This document shows positions 8,721-18,002 of a stretch of 64,000 nt of DNA, piece by piece (position 1 is the stretch's first letter; each line of letters starts with the position of its first letter). A program made the translations under genes and the position numbers. Below the pieces are notes generated by a model. It worked only from the letters and a program-made list of their open reading frames with translations, did not search any database and had not been told where the DNA came from. The stretch is from Synechococcus sp. Nb3U1 (GTDB lineage Bacteria; Cyanobacteriota; Cyanobacteriia; Thermostichales; Thermostichaceae). The stretch covers positions 2,114,427 to 2,178,426 of the forward strand of contig NZ_JAKFYQ010000001.1 in assembly GCF_021533835.1 (NCBI RefSeq). The letters are read 5' to 3'.

Positions 8721-9533
8721 CTAGGTGAGAGCTTGGCGAGCCTTGGCGGAGATCCACTCGCTGATGAACACAGAAATGAAGATGACAATCAGGATCAAGC
8801 TCACCTGGTTCCAGCGCAGGGTGTTGATGGAAGCATCTAGCTGTAGGCCAATTCCGCCCGCACCCACCAGACCCACTACCGTGGACTCGCGCAAATTGAT
8901 ATCCCAGCGGTAAACCGTGACCCCGAGAATATTGGTGATCACCTGTGGCCAAATGGCATAGCTCAGCACCTGGGCACCGCTAGCCCCTGTGGAACGGATC
9001 GCTTCTACCGGTTCTTCGTTAATTTCTTCAATACCCTCGTAGATCAGCTTGCCCATAAAGCCAACCGAGCGCAGGGCAATGGCTAGGGTTCCGGCCAGAA
9101 CCCCCGGCCCCAGAATGATCACCAGGATCAAAGCCCAGATCAGGGAGTTAACGGAGCGAGTACCCACGATGATGAACAGGGCAATGTAACGTACCAGCAA
9201 ATTGGGAGTGGTGTTGCGAGCCGCCAAGAACGCCACTGGCACCGAAATGACGAAGGACAGGGCCGTACCCAAGGTGGCAATGGTGAGGGTATCCCAAAGA
9301 GGCCGCCAAAGCTGCGACATATAGTCCCAGCGGGGCGGTACCCCCCGCGAGAGCATTTCTCCCCCTTGGCGGGGTGCATCCAACACAAAGCTCCAAGTGG
9401 TGCGCTCGGCAATGAACCGGGCACAAGCTAACATCACCAGCAGCAGCACCAGCCAGAAAGCATATTCCAGCAGAATTTGCTTCTGATTGCGCCACTGCCA
9501 AGTTTTGATCCCATTGCTTTCCAGAACAGGCAT
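8721..9533 (-). CDS. phnE: Phosphonate-type ABC transporter permease (second)
   Basis: 270 residues with about six membrane helices. The binding-protein-dependent transport signature EAIRSTGASGAQVLSYAIWPQ (about 160-180) docks the ATPase. The family-typical Val-Asn-Ser-Leu-Ile-Trp-Ala and Tyr-Arg-Trp-Asp-Ile-Asn-Leu-Arg segments are present. It is last of four genes and its ATG overlaps the stop of the first permease by one base (TAATG), so translation is coupled. It probably pairs with the first permease as a heterodimeric channel for phosphonate, phosphite or a related oxyanion. Confidence 0.9.
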   Translation of the reverse strand: MPVLESNGIKTWQWRNQKQILLEYAFWLVLLLVMLACARFIAERTTWSFVLDAPRQGGEMLSRGVPPRWDYMSQLWRPLWDTLTIATLGTALSFVISVPVAFLAARNTTPNLLVRYIALFIIVGTRSVNSLIWALILVIILGPGVLAGTLAIALRSVGFMGKLIYEGIEEINEEPVEAIRSTGASGAQVLSYAIWPQVITNILGVTVYRWDINLRESTVVGLVGAGGIGLQLDASINTLRWNQVSLILIVIFISVFISEWISAKARQALT

Positions 9534-10342
9534 TATTGCACCCTCTTACGAATCCAGCCGGAAGTCAGTTCCACCACCATCACCAACGCAATAATCACCA
9601 GGATGATTGCCGAGGCCGTGTCGTAGTCGTAGCGGCGCAGGGAAGTATTCAGGGTTGAGCCAATCCCGCCGGCACCGACAATCCCCAAAATAGCCGCCTC
9701 ACGAATGTTGATGTCGAAGCGATACAGGGTCAGACCGATCATGCGGGGCAACACCTGCGGCAACACCGCATAGCTGACCATTTGCAGCCAGGAGGCCCCC
9801 GTCGAGCGAATCGCCTCCACTTGCATCGGGTCAATTTCTTCGATGTCTTCCGCCAAAAGCTTGCTGAAAAAGCCCAAACTGCCAAAGGTGAGGGTGAGCA
9901 CCCCGGCAAAAGGCCCAAAGCCAAACATGACCACGAACAGAATGGCAATGATCACCTCCTGAAAGGTGCGAGACAGGGCGATCAGGCCGCGACAAAACAG
10001 ATAGATCGGCATCGGCACCAAGTTGCGGGAGGCACCAAACCCCACCGGAACCGCGACGATGAACCCGGCCACGGTGGAGATGGCGGCCATGGTCACGCTT
10101 TCCATCATCCCGGTGAAGATCAGGTTGCCGCGGGTGGTGAAATCCGGCTGCAAAAAGGCCAGTAGCAGCCGCCCACTGCGCTCAATACCGCGGGCTACCC
10201 GGGCTGGGTCGAAGTTGAGGGTGGATATAGCGAAGATCAGATAGATAATGCCACCCACAACCAATCCCCAACGAACCCAGGGATTCTTAATCAGGGGCGG
10301 CGGTGACCATTTCCGACTGCTCAGGGTTGTTGCCTGTGTCAT
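9533..10342 (-). CDS. phnE: Phosphonate-type ABC transporter permease (first)
   Basis: 269 residues from ATG 10342, six predicted membrane helices, with the EAA loop EAIRSTGASWLQMVSYAVLPQ and a C-terminal YRFDINIREAAILGIVGAGGIG segment typical of PhnE. ATG 10342 has GGAG six bases upstream. The longer frame to 10441 would overlap phnC and adds 33 residues foreign to the family. The two permeases share their EAA-loop pattern but differ elsewhere. Two different PhnE subunits in one operon are known in several phosphonate and phosphite importers. Confidence 0.9.
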   Translation of the reverse strand: MTQATTLSSRKWSPPPLIKNPWVRWGLVVGGIIYLIFAISTLNFDPARVARGIERSGRLLLAFLQPDFTTRGNLIFTGMMESVTMAAISTVAGFIVAVPVGFGASRNLVPMPIYLFCRGLIALSRTFQEVIIAILFVVMFGFGPFAGVLTLTFGSLGFFSKLLAEDIEEIDPMQVEAIRSTGASWLQMVSYAVLPQVLPRMIGLTLYRFDINIREAAILGIVGAGGIGSTLNTSLRRYDYDTASAIILVIIALVMVVELTSGWIRKRVQ

Positions 10343-10379
10343 GTTCTGCTCCGCGATGTTGACTTCTGCAAGGGATCCT

Positions 10380-11183
10380 TTAGTGAGCAGCAGCAGAGAC
10401 GGCCTCGCTCTCTTCAGAGTCTTGGGCGGGGCCAGAGGCATTCCAATCTTCTTCGCCGTAAATCTCGCTCAAGACACTGGGGGTAAGGCGATTGGGGGGG
10501 CCATCATACACCACCTCCCCGAAGCGTAAACCGACGATCCGCTGGGCGAACATCTGCGCCAAAGGCACATCGTGAATGTTGATGATCACCGATAGGCCCC
10601 GTTCCGTAGCCAGCTCGTTGATCAAGCGCATGATTTGGCGGGAGGTTTTGGGATCCAAGCTGGCGGTAGGCTCATCCACCAGGAGCAGCTCGGGGTTCTG
10701 CAAAAGGGCCCGCGCAATCCCCACCCGTTGCCGCTGACCGCCGGAGAGGGCATCGGCTCGCTTATCAGGAAACTCCGACAACCCCACCCGCTCCAATAGA
10801 CGAAAGGCTTCATCGATGATGGCCTGAGGAAACTTGCGGAACCAGCTCTGCCAGAAATTGACGTACCCCAGTTGCCCGGAGAGAATATTTTCCATCACAG
10901 TCAGGCGTTCCACCAGGGCATATTCCTGGAAGATCATGCCGATTTTGCGTCGTGCTTGCCGTAACTCGCGCGTGTTCAAGCGGGCGAGATCGACACGGTT
11001 GAGCCAAACGCTGCCACTAGTAGGTTCCACCAAGCGGTTGATGCAACGAATCAGGGTGCTTTTCCCGGCTCCCGAAGGGCCAATTAAGGCCATCACCTGC
11101 CCATCAGGAACATCTAGGGTCACCCCTTTCAAGGCCATATCGCCTGTAGGGTAACGTTTGCTCAAGGAGTCGATACGTAGCAT
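10380..11183 (-). CDS. phnC: Phosphonate-type ABC transporter ATP-binding protein
   Basis: 267 residues. Walker [11 protein letters not shown]-loop [14 protein letters not shown], signature [15 protein letters not shown], Walker [13 protein letters not shown] and switch His in NIHDV are all intact. The insert between Q-loop and signature ([15 protein letters not shown]) is characteristic of PhnC. It powers import through the two downstream PhnE permeases. It starts 37 bp upstream of the first permease start and ends in a Ser/Ala/Glu-rich tail. The 130-bp gap to phnD contains two GGGATCCC palindromes, one extended to AAGGGATCCCTT. Confidence 0.95.
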   Translation of the reverse strand: MLRIDSLSKRYPTGDMALKGVTLDVPDGQVMALIGPSGAGKSTLIRCINRLVEPTSGSVWLNRVDLARLNTRELRQARRKIGMIFQEYALVERLTVMENILSGQLGYVNFWQSWFRKFPQAIIDEAFRLLERVGLSEFPDKRADALSGGQRQRVGIARALLQNPELLLVDEPTASLDPKTSRQIMRLINELATERGLSVIINIHDVPLAQMFAQRIVGLRFGEVVYDGPPNRLTPSVLSEIYGEEDWNASGPAQDSEESEAVSAAAH

Positions 11184-11313
11184 CTGGATAACCTACTCTA
11201 AACGGACAAGGGTTTAACGGTTACTTCCTCAGAACCCAACTTTTTGGCATCCAACAAAAAGGGATCCCTTATGGTTTTCCCTTAACACGGGATCCCTGCT
11301 CTATTCAGTTCAC

Positions 11314-12291
11314 CTATTGGGGAGGGTCTTTCTCCTGAATCAACCGGATCACTTCCCAATCTTCCTTGTAGGTGATGGGGCCAAAAGCAGCACGGTCAAA
11401 GGCTTCTGCTAACTTGGTTCCGGTAAAGTCAAAGGTGTAGAAAGCCTCGCGGATTTTCTCTTGCAGCTTTGGATCCAAATTGTAGGCGTAGCCAAAAGGA
11501 CCGCTGGGGAAGGTTGCAGATTTGTAGAGGGTGCGGAACTGATTGCACTCCACTTGTCCGGCGATGCACATGCGGTTGAGCACATCGTTGGCAATGGGGG
11601 CAGCATCGTAGTCTCCGTTGTACACACCCAAGATGGAGTTTTCGTGACCCCCGGAGAAGTTGGCCTCATAGTCCACACCATCCTTGAAGCCAGTTTCCTC
11701 CTCAATCAAAATGCGGGCGCTGATGTAGCCGGAGTTGGAAGAGGGCTGGGTAAAGGCAATGCGGCGGCCTTTGATGTCTTCTAGCTTTTCTAGGCCGCTG
11801 TCGATGCGGGTGATCACTTCCATTTCATAGCCAAAGCTGCCGTCTTCCTTGGCAAAAATGGCGAAGGGCACATAGCCCGCTTGGTTCACAGCACGAGGGG
11901 TGCAGCCGGTGCAGGTGCCCATGATGTGTAACCGTCCGGCCCGCAGCGCTTCTGTTTGAGCCGCTTCAGAGTCGACAGGCACGAATTGGACGTCTCTGCC
12001 AGTCACCTCTTTGAGGTAGTCGGTGAATTCTTGCCAGGTTTCGGAGTAAACCGCTGGATCTTCAGAGGAGGTGTAGGAGATTAGCAAGGTATCAGGGTTA
12101 ACAATTTGAGCCGGATCCGTTGGCGTATCTGCCACTAGGTCGCCATCAGCATCGCAGTACCGTTCATCCATGCCCACCGGACGAGGGCAAGATTGCGCTT
12201 GAGCCGCTTGATAACCCACCATTGTCATGGCTACTGCAGCAAGAGCAAGACCCTTAGACAGCAGACGAGTTACAGAGTGATAGGCCAACAT
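11314..12291 (-). CDS. phnD: Phosphate/phosphite/phosphonate-type substrate-binding protein
   Basis: 325 residues with a signal peptide (cleavage likely after Ala-Gln-Ala near 33). The N-terminus of the mature protein is Cys- and Asp-rich (SCPRPVGMDERYCDADGD). The PhnD body follows: LLISYTSSEDPAVY, LRAGRLHIMGTCTGC and AFTQPSSNSGYISARILI, where Ser/Thr residues bind the oxyanion. It captures the ligand in the periplasm for PhnC/PhnE. No C-P lyase, PtxD or phosphonatase is in the window, so the ligand could be phosphonate or phosphite. A Pho box 211 bp upstream predicts phosphate-starvation control. Confidence 0.9.
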   Translation of the reverse strand: MLAYHSVTRLLSKGLALAAVAMTMVGYQAAQAQSCPRPVGMDERYCDADGDLVADTPTDPAQIVNPDTLLISYTSSEDPAVYSETWQEFTDYLKEVTGRDVQFVPVDSEAAQTEALRAGRLHIMGTCTGCTPRAVNQAGYVPFAIFAKEDGSFGYEMEVITRIDSGLEKLEDIKGRRIAFTQPSSNSGYISARILIEEETGFKDGVDYEANFSGGHENSILGVYNGDYDAAPIANDVLNRMCIAGQVECNQFRTLYKSATFPSGPFGYAYNLDPKLQEKIREAFYTFDFTGTKLAEAFDRAAFGPITYKEDWEVIRLIQEKDPPQ

Positions 12292-12501
12292 TGCAAAGAT
12301 CTCCTGGTTGGGGTGAATTTGAGGCTAGAAGGAGCCGAGCTTAATAATTAATAAAGTAGGTGAAGTGCCGTTCATTCAAAAACATCAAGTTATCCCAGGC
12401 TCAATTCAGCACTAGCTCTTATCGCTAAAACCCAATGGCTCCACAGGACTCAGAACGCTTAATAAAGCTTAATAACACAGTAACACTATCTGCTGGAGCC
12501 T

Positions 12502-12531
12502 AAGCTAAGAGGGGTTTAATGAAGGGTTAAG
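12502..12531 (-). promoter_or_regulatory. Candidate Pho box (SphR/PhoB operator) for phnD operon
   Basis: Read on the minus strand toward phnD there are three 8-base units, CTTAACCC, ATTAAACC and CTTAGCTT, each separated by three bases, so they repeat every 11 bp. The cyanobacterial Pho box is a tandem of CTTAACCT-like units with three-base spacers. The match is 7, 5 and 6 of 8. Position (about 210 bp before the phnD ATG) and downstream function agree. It is the best regulatory site seen in the window. Confidence 0.7.
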
Positions 12532-12627
12532 GATAGATTATTGGGTGCAGAGATCCGTCATCTTTATCTTCGAGCTTCCCAAAGTACTTAAGGGATCCCA
12601 TCCTCAGGAAAAGCTCCTGCTGGCGGC

Positions 12628-12719
12628 TGAACAACCTTTTCTGACTTCACGTAGGTTCTTTTATGGAGCAAGAGTTAGCTTGAATTTACTATATTAGATA
12701 GCACTGGAAAAGGCTGTAA
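12628..12719. repeat. 107-bp inverted-repeat element, shortened copy 3
   Basis: About 92 bp, in the same orientation as the copy at 870. Its right end GGAAAAGGCTGTA is intact, but its left end is decayed to ACAACCTTTTCTG and about 15 interior bases are missing. The ATTAGATAGC(A/G)CTGGAAAAGGCTG part is nearly identical to copy 1. It lies just downstream of the PotD-like gene and upstream of the Pho box. Confidence 0.75.
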
Positions 12720-12737
12720 GGACAGATTGAAATCCCT

Positions 12738-13979
12738 TTAACGACCGCCAATCACACCAATATAATTGGTCACCCACTCGTAGTAGGGCACACAGTCCAT
12801 GCGGCCATCGCCACAGTCGGCCACGGGGGTTTTCCAAAAAGAGATGCGCTCGAAATTATCGATGCCATTGGTTTGGCAGCCTTCTGGCCCCAGTAGCTCG
12901 CTGGCTTGACAAGCGGCAGGCACCACCGGCACTGAACCGAACCAAGCCGCCAGATCTCCTTGTACTTTCGGGTTCAAGGAATGTTCCATCCATAGGTAGG
13001 CGCAGTTGGGGTGTTTGGCGGTGGCACTGAGCATGGTGGTATCCGACCAGCCGGTGGCCCCTTCCTCCGGCACAACGCTGGCGATGGGTTGTCCTTCGTA
13101 CTGCAACAGGTTCACTTGGAAGGGCCAGGAGCCAGAGGCCACCACCCCTTCGTTGACAAAGTCATCCACCTGCACCGCCGCATCGTGCCAGTAGCGACCA
13201 ATCAGCTGCCGTTGCTGACGCAACAGATCCAGAGCCGCATCAAACTGTTCACGGATGAGCTCGTAGGGATCCGTAATGCCCAGTTCCGGTCGGTGGGCCT
13301 TCAGGTACAGAGCAGCATCAGCAATGTAGATGGGGCCATCGTAGGCTTGGATGCGGCCCTTGTTGGATTTGCCATCCGCCAGGGTTTTCTCTTCAAACAC
13401 CACATCCCAACTGGTGGGTGGCTCCCGGAAGGCTTGGGTGTTGTACATCAATACATTGGATCCCCATTGGTAGGGGACACCGTAGTGTTTGCCCTCCACG
13501 GTATGCCAGGGGGCATCCTGCAGGCGCGGGTCGATGGTGTCCCAACTGGGGATGAGGCGTGGGTTAATTTGCTGTACCCGTTCCCCCTTGATCAGGCGCA
13601 GGGTGGCATCGCCAGAAGCGGTCACCAGATCAAAGCCTCCCTCGTTCATCAGAGCCACCATCTCATCGGAGGTCGCCGCCACCTTGACGCTGACTTTGCA
13701 GCCGGTCTCTTTTTCAAAGCCGGTCACCCAGTCGTAGGCGGGATCCGTTTCACCCCGTTCAATGTAGCCCGCCCAAGCCACGATCGAGACTGCCCCCTCC
13801 GGACGGCCCAAGCGATAGAGAGGCCCACGGGCTGCATGAGCAGAATGGGGGGTGAGCAACACGGCCAGCAGAGCCAAGCCCAGCGAGAGCAACAGGGTCA
13901 GCCCTAGCCGTATCCACAGGCGAAGTGGCACTGAGAAGATGGCGCGCAGAGGAGTGAAGGGTTTCAGGTTAGCGATCAC
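12738..13979 (-). CDS. PotD-like extracellular solute-binding protein
   Basis: 413 residues with a long signal region (membrane helix about 22-42, cleavage probably after Ala-His-Ala). The mature protein opens VSIVAWAGYIERGETDPAYDWV and shows FEKETGCKVSVK and DLVTASGDATLRLI, the pattern of the spermidine/putrescine-binding family (bacterial solute-binding family 1). PYQWGSNVLMYN and NCAYLWMEHSLNP agree with that family. No permease or ATPase genes adjoin it, so it must serve components encoded elsewhere. Polyamine is the default ligand, but compatible solutes or other cations are possible. Confidence 0.8.
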   Translation of the reverse strand: MIANLKPFTPLRAIFSVPLRLWIRLGLTLLLSLGLALLAVLLTPHSAHAARGPLYRLGRPEGAVSIVAWAGYIERGETDPAYDWVTGFEKETGCKVSVKVAATSDEMVALMNEGGFDLVTASGDATLRLIKGERVQQINPRLIPSWDTIDPRLQDAPWHTVEGKHYGVPYQWGSNVLMYNTQAFREPPTSWDVVFEEKTLADGKSNKGRIQAYDGPIYIADAALYLKAHRPELGITDPYELIREQFDAALDLLRQQRQLIGRYWHDAAVQVDDFVNEGVVASGSWPFQVNLLQYEGQPIASVVPEEGATGWSDTTMLSATAKHPNCAYLWMEHSLNPKVQGDLAAWFGSVPVVPAACQASELLGPEGCQTNGIDNFERISFWKTPVADCGDGRMDCVPYYEWVTNYIGVIGGR

Positions 13980-14121
13980 AGGCTTCTCCCAGGCAACAAC
14001 CGTGCTGGTTCAAGGGTAGATCATTCTTCTGGGGGGATACCGCTACTCTGAAAACAATATTCAATTTCCGGCAGGATTTTCCCCACGGGGATCCCTGTAG
14101 GACTGAGCAGTGGAACGCCCT

Positions 14122-16125
14122 TCAACGCTGCTTCAGTACCAATAGAGTTAGATCATCGTACAAGGTTTGGGAGCCGATAAATTGCCGCACTTCCTTGACG
14201 ATGGATTGGCGAATTTGGCTAGCGCTCTGGTGCCAATGGCAGCTAATCGCCTGACAGAGCCGGTTTAGGCCAAAGTGCTCTCCGGCTTCGTTCTCAGCTT
14301 CGGTCACACCATCGGTGTAAAGTACCACTCCATCTCCTGGTTCCAGGAAAAATTCGTGCTGGTTCACAAAGGAGCTGATATCGGCCTCCAACCCAATGGG
14401 GAAGCCTAGGTCGATGGTATCCACTCGCTGGATTTGCCCATTGGCGCGTACTAGGATTAACTCCTCGTGTTGGCCGCTCAGTTTAAGCTGGCCAGAGTGG
14501 TAGTCTAGCAGCGACAGGCTGAGGTTCTTGTCGGTGCGCATCCGTTGCACATTCTCGTAAATCACCTGATTCAGGATCGATAAAAAGCGTTTGCTGTCGG
14601 TTTCCCCATTAGCCAGTAGGGTGCGCACGGCCATCTGCACCATGATCATTAACACGCCACTTTCCAAACCGTGCCCGGTCACATCGCCGATGCCGATTTT
14701 GACGCAACCATTTTGACGCAAAACATCGTAGTAATCCCCCCCTACCTCTGTCGCCGGTTCCATAAACCCGGCAATGTCAAGCTCCGGGATCCCTTGCAAT
14801 TCCTCCTCTTTGGGCAGGATCATCTGCTGCAGACGGCGGGTGATCTCCACTTCGGTACTGAGGCGCAAGTTCTCCACTTGCAGAGCTTGGTTCAGCTGTG
14901 AGATCTCGCGGTTGGCATCTGCTAGAGCCTTTTGCGAACGCTTCAGTTCCTCGGTTTTTTGGTTGAGCAGCCACTGGTCGTGAATGGCTTGCGGCACCGA
15001 CTGGAGCAAATCCATCACCACTGCAGATGTGCCAAAGCCCGCCTGCTCTACCCCCAGCCAAGGCAAGGGATCCACCAGCTCAGGGCTGCTGGCTAGGATG
15101 TCAAATTGCAGATCCGGGCGGATTTGGCCAATGTGATAGTCACGGCAAACGTGATGGTTGGGGGCAATCCGCCACAGACCCGCGGGGGTTTCCCTCTCTT
15201 GTCCAATCGCTGTCTGGCGCACCGCTTCTACTTCCAGAGATTGAGCCGCTTGGGCAGATTGCCACCACAGATACACCTGCGTATAGGCGGCAGCCATCGG
15301 ATCGTTGATAACGCGATGACGACCATACCGTCGCCGGAACCGGCTTAAAAAGGTTTGGTTGGCGGGGGTTTGTAGATTTTGAAAATGGCCCCAACAGGCG
15401 TAGTGCCCCACTGCTGCTGAGCCAATGTGCAGCAGCTCCACCTCGGAAATGCTCATCGCCATCACTGGCAGTTGGCTGGCCGGGATCCCAGCTTCCGCCA
15501 AGGCGTGGTAAAACCCAAGGTTGCTGTCTCCGTTCAGGGTACTGAAGATGGCATCCGGGGCTGCCTGTCGAAGAGCTTGCAACACACTCCCAAAGTGTCG
15601 GGATCCGAGAGGGACATAGCATTCCCCCGCCAACTGGCCGCCCCAATGGTGCAACTGCCCCTTCAGATAGGTATGGGCAACCCGCGGAAACACATAATCG
15701 GATCCCACCAAAAAGATGCGGCAATGTCCCTGCTGCAATAGCCAACGCAAGGCTGGCTCCACCTGCTGATTCAGACAAGCCCCGGTGTAAAACACCTGCC
15801 GCGACTGCTCCATGCCCTCGTACTGCACGGGATACCACAACAGGGCATCCGCCGCCTCGAAGACGGGCAACACCGCTTTCCGACTGAGGGAGGTCCAGCA
15901 ACCAAATACCGTCGCCACCTGCGGGATCAGATACTCAGCCGCCGATAAAAAGCGCTCTGGATCCGAAGCGCCGTCTTCGATGATGGGTTCGATCTCGGAG
16001 CCGAGCAGGCCCCCCTGTTGATTAATCTCATCAATGGCCAACAGAGCTGCATCCACCAAAGGGGCTTCGCTGATGGCCATGGTGCCACTGAGGGAATGCA
16101 GGATCCCGACTTGGATGGTGGACAT
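14122..16125 (-). CDS. UrtA/AmiC-type receptor domain fused to PP2C (SpoIIE) phosphatase
   Basis: 667 residues. Residues 1-365 are a type I periplasmic-binding fold very close to urea/short-amide receptors: VGILHSLSGTMAISE, ALLAIDEINQQGGLLG, VFGCWTSLSRKAVLPVFE, LLWYPVQYEGMEQS. No signal peptide or membrane helix is present, so it is cytoplasmic, like AmiC. A coiled coil (about 385-440, HDQWLLNQKTEELKRSQKAL onward) joins it to a SpoIIE/RsbU-type PP2C domain (about 440-667) with GDYYDV, GDVTGHGLESG, YTDGVTEAEN and DDLTLLVLK, the metal-binding Asp residues being present. It probably dephosphorylates an anti-sigma-antagonist-like partner when an amide or urea binds. ATG 16125 follows GAGAGGGG. 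Confidence 0.85.
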   Translation of the reverse strand: MSTIQVGILHSLSGTMAISEAPLVDAALLAIDEINQQGGLLGSEIEPIIEDGASDPERFLSAAEYLIPQVATVFGCWTSLSRKAVLPVFEAADALLWYPVQYEGMEQSRQVFYTGACLNQQVEPALRWLLQQGHCRIFLVGSDYVFPRVAHTYLKGQLHHWGGQLAGECYVPLGSRHFGSVLQALRQAAPDAIFSTLNGDSNLGFYHALAEAGIPASQLPVMAMSISEVELLHIGSAAVGHYACWGHFQNLQTPANQTFLSRFRRRYGRHRVINDPMAAAYTQVYLWWQSAQAAQSLEVEAVRQTAIGQERETPAGLWRIAPNHHVCRDYHIGQIRPDLQFDILASSPELVDPLPWLGVEQAGFGTSAVVMDLLQSVPQAIHDQWLLNQKTEELKRSQKALADANREISQLNQALQVENLRLSTEVEITRRLQQMILPKEEELQGIPELDIAGFMEPATEVGGDYYDVLRQNGCVKIGIGDVTGHGLESGVLMIMVQMAVRTLLANGETDSKRFLSILNQVIYENVQRMRTDKNLSLSLLDYHSGQLKLSGQHEELILVRANGQIQRVDTIDLGFPIGLEADISSFVNQHEFFLEPGDGVVLYTDGVTEAENEAGEHFGLNRLCQAISCHWHQSASQIRQSIVKEVRQFIGSQTLYDDLTLLVLKQR

Positions 16126-16209
16126 ACCCCTCTCTCTGCAAGGCATAACTCACGGCTCAGACAAAAGCCTGTAAGCTAATATACTGGCATTACGGAGGAT
16201 CAGATGTTT

Positions 16210-16818
16210 TCAGATGCCTTCTAAGTTGACATTGAGAAAGCGGGCAATCTCTGCTGCTTGGTTTTCGATCTCGGCTAAGGGGGGTGGCTGACCCACTCCG
16301 GTGAGGGGAATATCGCCGCGCCCTTTCACCCGCAAATAGATGGCCCGGCGGGGGTTCAGCCCTTCTCTGAGTTCCACCCGCAGGCTCTGCACATCGGCAA
16401 AATCATACTCAAGGCGCACCTCGCGGTTTTTGCCCGGAAAGCCCTGCCGCACCAAGGTCACCTTTTGGGCCTGGCGGTCGAATTCGTTATAGCCGCCCCC
16501 CAAATTCCAGTACAAACTCAGCCATTGGTACAGCCCCGTCAGGGATCCGATCACCCCATAAAAGAGCATGGCAATGCCCTGAGGAATGAACACCAAGGCC
16601 GCCGGATCCGAAAAAGGCAGCAGATTTTGGTGCCAATAGCTCGAAAGGCCCGCCAAGGTAAAGCCCAAACCGCCCCCTGTCAGCGCCACCGCCCAAAAGT
16701 AAACGCTGGCCCGCCGCGATCCGATCACGGTGTAGCGCAACCTATCGGCAGAACGAATTTCGGGAACAGTTGTGGACACGGGCAGGATCCCTACAGCTTT
16801 CCGGTTTTGTTTTTTCAT
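16210..16818 (-). CDS. ycf4: Photosystem I assembly protein Ycf4
   Basis: 202 residues, slightly longer than usual by an N-terminal extension. Two membrane helices (about 40-60 and 80-105) are followed by the conserved WNLGGGYNEFDRQ, the soluble domain with VRLEYDFADVQSLRVELREGLNPRRAIYLR, and GRGDIPLTGVGQPPPLAEIE. Ycf4 is a thylakoid protein that helps PsaA, PsaB and associated subunits to assemble. It is transcribed toward the receptor-phosphatase gene, with 84 bp between them. ATG 16818 is supported by the MKKQNRK basic start. Confidence 0.95.
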   Translation of the reverse strand: MKKQNRKAVGILPVSTTVPEIRSADRLRYTVIGSRRASVYFWAVALTGGGLGFTLAGLSSYWHQNLLPFSDPAALVFIPQGIAMLFYGVIGSLTGLYQWLSLYWNLGGGYNEFDRQAQKVTLVRQGFPGKNREVRLEYDFADVQSLRVELREGLNPRRAIYLRVKGRGDIPLTGVGQPPPLAEIENQAAEIARFLNVNLEGI

Positions 16819-16990
16819 CTTAAGCCGCAGTGGCTCTCCCCCGCAGAATTACGCCAAGCCCTAGCCCAACCTGCGCCAAGCCGACAGCCAAGACAGCTTC
16901 ATGAGGCTCCTAAAGGGGCATTCCGTCTGCCAAGCTGGAAAAAAGGCTTCCGTCCATTCCTTCCTCATCCCCTTCCTCATCCGTGTAACC

Positions 16991-17959
16991 ATGAGCATGA
17001 GCGTTCTTTCCCAACCAGGTTCTCCTCGTCTTTCTCGCTGGTTTTCGCTGGGCTTGCTCACTCTCGGCCTGCTAGGGCTACGGGTCCATGCCAACCCGGT
17101 CGAAGTATTGCCCACCCAATTTAACCGCGAAGAACAGGCCAGCATCGATGTTTACCAGGCGGCTAGCCCGGCAGTGGTGACCATTGGCAATGGTCGCGGT
17201 ACGGGATCTGGCACGTTTATCCGCCCTGAGGGGTTGATCCTCACCAATGAGCATGTGGTCAGGGGATCCCGCAACGGACAGGTGCAGGTGCGTACAGCGG
17301 CGGGTAGCACCTACATCGGTGATGTGATCGCGGTGGATCGGCCCAATGACTTGGCTCTGGTGCGCCTGAGGGATACAGGCGGCGCTACCTTCCCGACGGT
17401 GCCCTTGGCTTCCGAGTCGGGCATTCGGGTTGGCCAGCAAGTGTATGCCATCGGCAGCCCCTTTGGCCTTTCCGGCACCCTCACTACCGGCATTCTTAGC
17501 CGCATTGCTCCCAATGGAGATCTGCAAACGGATGCCGCCATTAACCCCGGCAACTCCGGCGGCCCTTTGCTCAATTCCCGCGGAGAATTGATCGGCGTCA
17601 ACAAAGCCATCCTCTCCTCTGGGCGCGGTAATCTGGGCATTGGCTTTGCCACTAGCGCCACCGTCGCCCAAGCCTTCATCGCCCAAAACCTGAATAATGC
17701 CCCTCTGGTGGCCAGCAATCCAACTGGGCCACGCTTGGGGGTGGCGGTAGATCCGCAAACACTGGTGATTCAAGAGGTGCAAGCAGGATCCCTGGCAAGC
17801 CGCATCGGCCTACAACCGGGGGATCGCCTGGTGGGGCTGAATGGGCGTCGCTTGGTCAACTTGGAACAACTGCTGGATTATCTGGATACTCGGCCTCAAT
17901 CGGCGCGGCTGACCATCGGGCGTGGACGGCAACTGGCGGAGATCCCAGTGCGATTTTGA
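16991..17959 (+). CDS. Exported HtrA-type serine protease
   Basis: 322 residues from ATG 16991. A signal peptide (about 1-34, LGLLTLGLLGLRVHA) directs it to the periplasm or lumen. The protease domain keeps the triad: His in LTNEHVVRG, Asp in DRPNDLALVR, Ser in NPGNSGGPLL. A PDZ domain (about 240-322) holds LGVAVDP and GLQPGDRLVGLNG. The oxyanion and substrate loops are shorter than in DegP. It is a second HtrA-family protein in the window, distinct from the cytoplasmic one at 5302. An in-frame extension to 16901 lacks signal-peptide logic. The gene converges with the SLH lipoprotein gene. Confidence 0.9.
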   Translation: MSMSVLSQPGSPRLSRWFSLGLLTLGLLGLRVHANPVEVLPTQFNREEQASIDVYQAASPAVVTIGNGRGTGSGTFIRPEGLILTNEHVVRGSRNGQVQVRTAAGSTYIGDVIAVDRPNDLALVRLRDTGGATFPTVPLASESGIRVGQQVYAIGSPFGLSGTLTTGILSRIAPNGDLQTDAAINPGNSGGPLLNSRGELIGVNKAILSSGRGNLGIGFATSATVAQAFIAQNLNNAPLVASNPTGPRLGVAVDPQTLVIQEVQAGSLASRIGLQPGDRLVGLNGRRLVNLEQLLDYLDTRPQSARLTIGRGRQLAEIPVRF

Positions 17960-18002
17960 GGGATTTTGAGGGAAGTGGCTCTTCTGTCTGAATCTGAATC
18001 CC

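Noticed and set aside
12455-12480. CTTAATAA repeated twice upstream of phnD as a second Pho box
   Set aside because: The spacing is 10 rather than 11 bp and the units lack the CC of the consensus; the three-unit site at 12502-12531 is far better.
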